Of a stretch of 64,000 nt of DNA, positions 56,760 to 64,000 are shown one piece after another (positions within the stretch are counted from its first letter, which is position 1; the number at the start of each line of letters is the position of its first letter). The translations under genes and the position numbers were made by a program. Origin of the DNA: Apostichopus japonicus. Lineage: Eukaryota > Echinodermata > Holothuroidea > Aspidochirotida > Stichopodidae. The stretch lies in assembly GCF_037975245.1 (NCBI RefSeq), contig NC_092577.1:29196398-29260397 (forward strand). The letters are read 5' to 3'. Below the pieces are notes generated by a model, which saw only the letters and a program-made list of their open reading frames with translations, did no database searches and had not been told where the DNA came from.

Positions 56760-56850
56760 GGTTTGCAAGGTAATGGATCTGGTCAGGACTAGAACCTGCA
56801 ATGCTTAGATCGCAATTCCATTGTCTTGCCAAATTGAGCTAGCCTCCCCC
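56760..56850 (-). mobile_element. SINE family B head, partial second copy
   Basis: Repeats the tRNA-like head of the neighbouring copy (ATTGCGATCTAAGCATTGCA, GGTTCTAGTCCTGACCAGAT on the minus strand) but stops before the body. Either a tandem head duplication or a truncated insertion. Confidence 0.7.
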
Positions 56851-56999
56851 CCCCCCTCTCCACCCTCCCTGGCTAGGTTTACATTGTTTCATGAAGTAGG
56901 AGGACACGGGCACAAATTTGTTTGCAGTTTGAACAGAAAGGTTTTTTATCCCGACTGGAGGCAAAATGAATGGTGATAGTGTGTGAGTGATACCAATAG

Positions 57000-57600
57000 C
57001 TTGTGAACTCTGTAACTCAAAAACTGCATGGTGAGTAAACTTCATATCAAGATAGTACATGAATACATTATATTGAGTACAACAACCTATTGTTTTCTGC
57101 ATAAGGTCGTTTGAGGTCAACATATGTCCAAAATATGAAACCCTTGTAAAGAGGATAACTCAAAAACTAGAACTTGGATGCACTTCATATATGATATGTT
57201 AATCCACCTTCTTGAGTACAAGAAGCCCTGTGTTTTCTGTGGAGGTTAAAGGTCAACAGCTGGTCAAAATCTGAAAACTTGAAATATAAGATTACTCAAA
57301 GAGTAAAGCTTGTATGAACTTCATATTTTGAATTTGGATCCACCATATTGTGTAGGATATCATCACTGGTTTTGGTGGAGGTCAATTGAGGTCAATGTCT
57401 GAAACCCTGAATACACGATAACTCCAGACCCAAAGATTGGACAAACTTCATACTGTACATGGTATGTGGTTGAAGCACAAGATCTGTATTGTTTTCTGTG
57501 GAGTTAAAGGTCGTATAAGGTCAACAGAGGTCAAAGGCTGATAACAAGATAACTCCAAAGTGAACTCCTAGGACCTTCATCCTTGGTAAGTGGATCCACC
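57000..57600 (+). repeat. Dispersed satellite, four to five tandem units of about 120 bp
   Basis: Repeating order: AACTTCATAT, ATGTGGATCCACCTTATTGA-like, GTACAAGA, TTGTTTTCTGTGGAGGT, TAAAGGTCAACAG-like, CTGAAACCCTG, GATAACTC. Largest cluster of this family in the window, all copies on the same strand. Confidence 0.85.
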
Positions 57601-58819
57601 TTATCAACATCTAAGAACTGTCCCTGCACAATCTTACATTATAAGTTTTCATATACACTTAAATGTTGTTTACAAGCAATCACCAAAGGTCTTAGCATTC
57701 TGGTTCTACAGGGAGTGATATGGCACATATCTATACTTCTGTGTGAAGATACTTTTCTGTTATATTTTGTCATTACATTAGCACTGAAAATAAAACACTG
57801 TAAGACACAACTTCCTTTTGAACTTTGTCATTTCAATAGCCTATATAAATAGCTTTAAGTCTTTCAATAAAGTAAACTGCTTAAGACCTTTAACATGTTA
57901 TGCATCCCCCCCCCCCTCCACCCTCTCTGTAAATGTCACTCCTGAGGGATCAGTTTGCTACTTAAACCATTTGTATCAATCTTCATAATACTAGAGCTCT
58001 CAATGGGACCTTGGTTAACTCAGGGCCCTAGTGAGCTGTAATGTCTGAGAAATAGTGTCATAAACTCTCTGCTTCCATGCACTATATATATATACATATA
58101 GTTTGTGATAACAGTTTCCCCTCTGTCTGGTTAGAATGTGGAAGAGTAAGTCTTAGTACATGTCTGTCAGTCAGTGTCACAAGAATCGGAATGTAACTGT
58201 CTCTTGTAACAGCAGTCATTCGGTCATCAAAATGTCACATCTTCATCGTTGGTGGGAGAAATCTAGGAGTCAAGCTTGTACTGTGGAGACTGTGGTATTT
58301 TAAAGCAGCATGCGTGTGCCCTTGACGCTTAAAGTTTATTAAATTTATGGATCAAGTCCTATAATTTTGGAATCCTTCTGTGTCTACAGGTTAAAGAGGA
58401 TAGGTGGGAATTATGGGCATTATAACAGGCTCTATTTTACAGGAACTTTTGTGTTGATTCTCAAGATATGAAAAGAGAAAGTAAATTATGGGAATCGTGG
58501 ACATTTATAACTTCCATCTTGGAGAGAGTGAATGGGAACCTTGGACATTTGTACATTTGGCCTTAGCATTCTACTGTCGTCTGCTTTACATTATCTCTGA
58601 TTCATCCATTTTTCCCAATAGTCGATGGATAACTGTCATGGTGTTTAAACAGGTTTCCAATAATACGTAGTTTTAGCATGATTTTGGGGGCATGAGTAGG
58701 GTCATGTGAGACTAAATTTGTAAGTTTTTGGTCAGTGTAGTGATTTCAGTTATCCAAGGCAGCTGAGATATATATCTCAGTTTTTACTACAACAGAGCTT
58801 CTGTTACTCACTTGGCAAC

Positions 58820-59265
58820 ATAGCACTAGACATTACATATTAGACATTACTACACACTACAAGGCATTAACTTACTGTAGCATCAGACTCTACTCGGCAG
58901 TATTTTAAATCACCAGATATTTGATTACTATAGCACTAGACACTACTTAATATACACTACTAGGCACTACTTACTAGACATTACTAGGCACTACTTCAAA
59001 TCACTTTGACATTAGACTACCAGACACTACTAGGCACTACTTACTTTAGCACTAGACACTACTTACTAGACTCTACTAGGCACTACTTCAAATCACTATG
59101 ACATTAGACTACCAGACACTACTAGGCACTACTTACTTTAGCACTAGACACTACTAGGCACTACTTCAAATTACTAGATATTAGACTTACCAGACACTAC
59201 TAGCCACTGTTTACTACATACATCACTAGACACTACCTACTACATAGCACTAGACATTACCTTAC
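58820..59265. repeat. Tandem repeat of CACTA-rich units
   Basis: Units with GCACTAGACACTACTTACTA, GACATTACTAGGCACTACTT and CAAATCAC, period about 70-100 bp in irregular order. Confidence 0.88.
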
Positions 59266-59689
59266 TATAGCAATAACAATTCAGCATTTAATCACAAGAA
59301 AAATCCTTTATCCTAGAAAAACACAGCACTAGATTTCTCACCAATGCCTTATCATACTGATGCATCGAGAGCATACAGGTACTTGAATCAATCTAAAATA
59401 ATAATTCAGTTATTAACGAAAACTTAACACAAAAATTCCATCACCATATCAGAAATTATCCCCCAAAATTTCATTCTTGAAAACAGCTGCATTGGAGAAA
59501 TATAGGATTCCGCTTGACAATCTTTTGTTTGGGTATTAGAGAACCTGTACAAGTCAAGGGAAATGAAAACACCAGCTGTGATAGATCAGGTTTTGCAGAT
59601 CTCTGTAGAATATGATGGGAGTGTGGTTTGTGTCTATTTGCTATGCATGCACTTGAGTTTTCATTGTATTTTCATTGCATTTTTGCGAG

Positions 59690-61015
59690 TGTTCAGTCTG
59701 TATTATCAGTGTGTAATGCATGTATGTGAGTGTTCAGTCTTTGTCTTTGTGTGATGCATGTATGTGAGTGTTCAGTCTGTATTATCTGTGTGGGATGTAT
59801 GTATGTGAGTGTTCAGTCTGATTATCTGTGTGTGATGCATGAATGTGAGTGTTCAGTCTATATTATCTTTGTGTGATGCATGTATGTGAGTGTTCAGTCT
59901 GATTATCTGTGTGTGATGCATGAATGTGAGTGTTCAGTCTGTATTATCAGTGTGTAATGCATGTATGTGAGTGTTCAGTCTTTGTCTTTGTGTGATGCAT
60001 GTATGTGAGTGTTCAGTCTGTATTATCTGTGTGGGATGTATGTATGTGAGTGTTCAGTCTGATTATCTGTGTGTGATGCATGAATGTGAGTGTTCAGTCT
60101 ATATTATCTTTGTGTGATGCATGTATGTGAGTGTTCAGTCTGATTATCTGTGTGTGATGCATGAATGTGAGTGTTCAGTCTGTATTATCAGTGTGTAATG
60201 CATGTATGTGAGTGTTCAGTCTTTATGTCTTTGTGTGATGCATGTATGTGAGTTATCAGATTTTTATTATCTCTGTGTGATGCATGAATGTGAGTGTTCA
60301 GTCTGTATTATCTGTGTGGGATGTATGTATGTGAGTGTTCAGTCTTTATGTCTTTGTGTGATGCATGTATGTGAGTTATCAGATTTTTATTATCTCTGTG
60401 TGATGCATGAATGTGAGTGTTCAGTCTGTATTATCTGTGTGGGATGCATGTATGTGAGTGTTCAGTTTGTATTATCTGTGTGTGATGCATGAATGTGAGT
60501 GTTCAGTCTTTATGTCTTAGTGTGTTGCATGTATGTGAGTGTTCAGTCTGTATGATTTGTGTGTGATGCATGTATGTGAGTGTTCAGTTTTTTTTGTTAT
60601 CTGTGTGATACATGCATGTGAGTGTTCAGTCTGTATTATCTGTGTGTGATGCATGTATGTGAGTATTCAGTCTTTATGTCTGTGTGTGATGCATGTATGT
60701 GAGTGTTCAGTCTGTATTATCTATGTGTGATGCATACATGTATGTGAGTGTTCAGTCTGTATTATCTGTGTGTGATGCATGCATGTGAGTGTACAGTCTG
60801 CATTATCTGTGTGTGATGCATGAATGTGAGTGTTCAGTCTTGATGTCTTTGTGTGATGCATGTATGTGAGTGTTCAGTCTGTATTACTGTATCTTTGTGT
60901 GATGCATATATGTGAGTGTTCAGTCTGTATTAACTGTATCTTTGTGTGATGCATGTATGTGAGTGTTCAGTCTGTATTATCTGTGCGAACATGTATGTGA
61001 GTGTTCATTTTGTAT
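59690..61015. repeat. About 40-bp minisatellite, more than 30 units, with 241-bp higher-order period
   Basis: Unit GTGTGATGCATGTATGTGAG then TGTTCAGTCTGTATTATCT. The TATTATCAGTGTGTAATGC variant recurs at 59701, 59942 and 60183, a 241-bp higher-order block present at least twice before the array turns irregular. Confidence 0.95.
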
Positions 61016-61019
61016 GTGT

Positions 61020-64000
61020 GTGTGCAACAGAATTGTAAGATTTGATTGTTTCATGTTTTTGTTTTTAAACAAAAGACACCTTCATGGTATGTGTGCTCAG
61101 GTTCATAGGGTCATGGTCTAAACCAAGCAAATTCCCAAAGAAAATTTTCAATTGACTCTTACAAAGCAAACATCAAACATCCAAAACTAAAATCTAAAAG
61201 GATAAAGTTAAGACTTGTGTGCAAAAAAAAATATTTGTCTGGAAAGTTGATATGCACAGTGATTGTTCCTATCTGAGAATGACCAGATGTGAATGTTCAT
61301 GCAATTTCAAAGGAGCTTCTGAAAAATTCTCATCAAAACAGGCCAGCAATTCTCTACTACCATATGCCCTCCCCATCCCCCCCCCCCCCACCCGGAATGC
61401 ACACAAACATCACAGAAGCACAAGAGGTATCTTTTATTTCCGTTATTTTCACATCACACGATGAACTTAGTCTTTAAATTGTCTTTAATGGTTGAATGTG
61501 AATGATGAATGTTCCCTTTAGTCTTGGTTGGTGGTGTAGTATTAGTTTGTATAGAGAGATCTGTTATGGGATGGTAACTGGTCATTAATGTTCACTTCTC
61601 TTGGTAAGCATCCACCCCCCCCCCTCCCCCCTCATATAAATTAATCGATCTTATCACTCCACAATATTTGAGATGCTTCTGAGTCAGAACATTCAGATAT
61701 TATTGCACTGGCAAACTTTCCAGTGTTAGATAGCAAGTTATAGATTTAAATACATGTACATGTAGATGCTGTCACCTTAACTTGTGTAGTTACTCTTTTA
61801 ATTCACTCAATGGAATTATTCAATTTTAGCCAAAGACTTTCATAGCAACAGATTCAAATATTAACATTCCCTACTTTGCATATATATATATACCAGAATC
61901 AGACTGGGTAAGTTGTTATTAATTTCTAAATTCCAGGTCATATTCATTCTACCTCCATGTTTGTTTACCAGCTCAGCGTACTGATTCTCTAGGATCACAA
62001 TAACCAGTGTGTGTTTGTGTCCGCCTACACATTGTATTATGTATTAGTATATGGGTGAAAGAAGCAGTCTCGTCAAATGAAACCAGACTTAGGGATTCAA
62101 CAGCTTGCAAACATGTGCAGGCCCCCTGACTGAGAGCCAAACCTCTGCAAGCTGGCTTTTGAAATTCTACACCAAAAGAATTTTGCTTGCCATGTTATTA
62201 TATGGCTATGTTTTCATTCAGTTGCAAGTACAGCAGCTGAGTACAGTAGGAAGATGCTGTGAGTCTGGTGGCATTTAGCCAGCAAAAGGATTTTTTACAA
62301 ACATTGCATCCTGACTTTGGTTATGATGGAGAAGGGGGGGGGGGTGGGGGAGGGTAATCAAGTAGGTGCAAGGGGTTGGATCAAGAGAATGATGATGATG
62401 ATGCTGAGGATTTTCTGGTTGTTATGTTAGGGTAGGTGCACCAAGGAAGCCCCCTCACCCCCACTGAGGAGGGGGGGGGTTTAAAAAAAACAAGAGAATA
62501 AGAACTGCATTCTTATGATATGTAAATGGTGCTCTCAGCTAGTACAAGGTAGTTTTTGCAGTAATGTAGTAAAATCGTAAAATTATAATTTTTCCTTAAA
62601 TGACAGTTACCTGTACACTCCGAATAACAAAGAAAGCTTTAAAACAATTGGAAAGTTGATTTTCTTTGGGGGGCGGGGGGAGGGGGAGGTTTGTATGGAA
62701 TCATGGAATTTTTCTTTTGAAGGGTATTAATTGAGAATGGGCTGTTAGGAATAACTATTTTTGAATTGAATTCCACATAATCCCAAATAAAAAATATATC
62801 CTTAAATAATTTTCCATGATTAGCAGTCAGCTGCTCTGTTACTTTGATGTTTATTGTAAGTTAATGGAATCATCGTAAGCAGATCGTAAGATCGTAGATT
62901 GTAAGCAATCTTATGCAAGTATCTCTATATGAATTATGAAAACTGTGTCTTTATGAAGCATGATATTACCAGATGGTTGCCTCTAGAGAGCTGTTCACTA
63001 TTCCATTGTCTTTTAATTTGCCTGTATAATTGATAAGTACTCAGCAATTGATTTACCTCTGAATGCGTCCTGGATATGTCACAGATATCACTCTCATGTT
63101 AATATGTCTGTGCCTGCTGGACCTGTGCACAAGAGCAGTACATTAACTGCTGTACATACATGTACTAGTTCCCTACCTGCACTAATAGCTTCTAATTTTA
63201 GAATTTTACAAGCCGTTAAAAAAAAAGGTTTTGCAGTGTATACACTGTGCAAACTGTGTGCAATTAGTGGTAGAAACAAATATATACACATATTAAGAGA
63301 CAGCTAACAATATGAACACATAGGAGTTCCAGGACAAACTTTTTAGGGATTTTTTTTTTACGGCAAAATTGGTTGCCCGTAAAAATGTACCAAAAGAAGG
63401 GAGTTGGAGAGATAAATTTACTTTGTTCCTCGCTTGTACCTGTCTCCCCACAACCTTAGCACCTCGCTTTACTGTGCCTAGAATGAACTGGTAACCTTTG
63501 AACACTGTGCTTCAACCGACCCCTCCGGTCAATGCCCTTCCTTCTCATTCTACCTTCCAAAGTGCCAACATCGTGCGTTTAGTTTTCACGATTTCCTACA
63601 GTGATTTTCGTACCAAAATAAGGGAGTAGGAGAGATAAATTTGTAGGTATGGTGCATAGAAAACCAGCTTCTTCGGGTGGTTCATAGGCAACCACTATCT
63701 TCATTTTATTTCAGTATCTCCAAAGTGCTAGAGGGTGATACCAATTTATCATTTCAGCTATTTGGGGGAATTTAGATGTTTTGATGATTTTGGTCACCAC
63801 AACGGAAGTTTTGATCGTCTCTGACAACCATTCAACCAAAAAAAAAATTACCCTCTGCTCAATCTGTTTTCCCATTTTGCTAAATTGTTTGTTAAAAATG
63901 GGAGTAATTTCCCAAAATATTAAAAAGGAAATTATTTTACAATTTCTAACAGAATTATAGACAGGGCTTCATTGACAGGTCCTAGGGTTAGCCCCTAACC
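61020..64000. other. No gene recognised
   Basis: Poly-C runs at 61378-61389 and 61614-61625, G-rich runs near 62333-62345, 62469-62478 and 62670-62687. Two 32-bp direct repeats (GGGAGT-GGAGAGATAAATTT) at about 63388 and 63611. No coding or RNA gene seen. Confidence 0.4.

Noticed and set aside
1-64000. CRISPR array or prokaryotic operon
   Set aside because: The regular arrays lack unique spacers, and the spliced gene shows the DNA is eukaryotic.

Overview
This window is eukaryotic genomic DNA, AT-rich, with small exons in long introns, GT-AG splice sites and many SINEs, LINE remnants, MITEs and minisatellites. Gene structure and repeat style fit a marine invertebrate deuterostome. An echinoderm, possibly a sea cucumber, is my best guess, but this is inference from style and not a database result.

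The left 25 kb holds one gene on the + strand that I can reconstruct with confidence: the 3' part of a cytosolic carboxypeptidase of the CCP2/CCP3 (AGBL2/AGBL3) type, an M14 zinc peptidase that trims glutamates from tubulin. The 5' part lies left of the window. I place 13 constitutive exons between 343 and 24808, and every junction keeps the reading frame. The first three carry the end of the catalytic domain: the zinc-ligand motif DLHGHS and the catalytic Glu in NSFTMEATF. The rest encode a long low-complexity tail rich in Lys, Ser and acidic residues. A further exon at 16455-16811 joins in frame but has its own stop. It is therefore an alternative 3' end, or a cassette exon if a weak internal donor is used. 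The long form adds 756 residues in this window.

The introns and the 3' flank are filled with distinct, locally private tandem arrays. These include a 39-bp array, a 19-bp array present in two introns, a 22-bp array rich in splice-donor-like sequence, an all-purine tract, and a 33-bp array just after the stop codon that is open in all three sense frames over long stretches. Two deletion-type hAT elements are visible, one with a perfect 8-bp target duplication. There are also a 596-bp MITE, a foldback element, two tRNA-derived SINE families and a LINE reverse-transcriptase remnant.

From about 27.5 kb to the end I recognise no protein family. Three places look like gene starts or ends: a putative promoter and first exon at 29.1 kb with two RFX X-box matches (RFX factors drive ciliary genes, which suits the tubulin-modifying neighbour), a CpG-dense segment and first-exon candidate at 50.2-50.75 kb, and a candidate terminal exon at 54.6 kb followed by a promoter-like segment and small exon at 54.8-55.5 kb. 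A dispersed satellite of about 120 bp occurs at 35, 47.6, 54 and 57 kb. Some copies carry nuclear-receptor direct-repeat (DR1) sequences, as does an unrelated array at 6.5 kb inside the carboxypeptidase gene.
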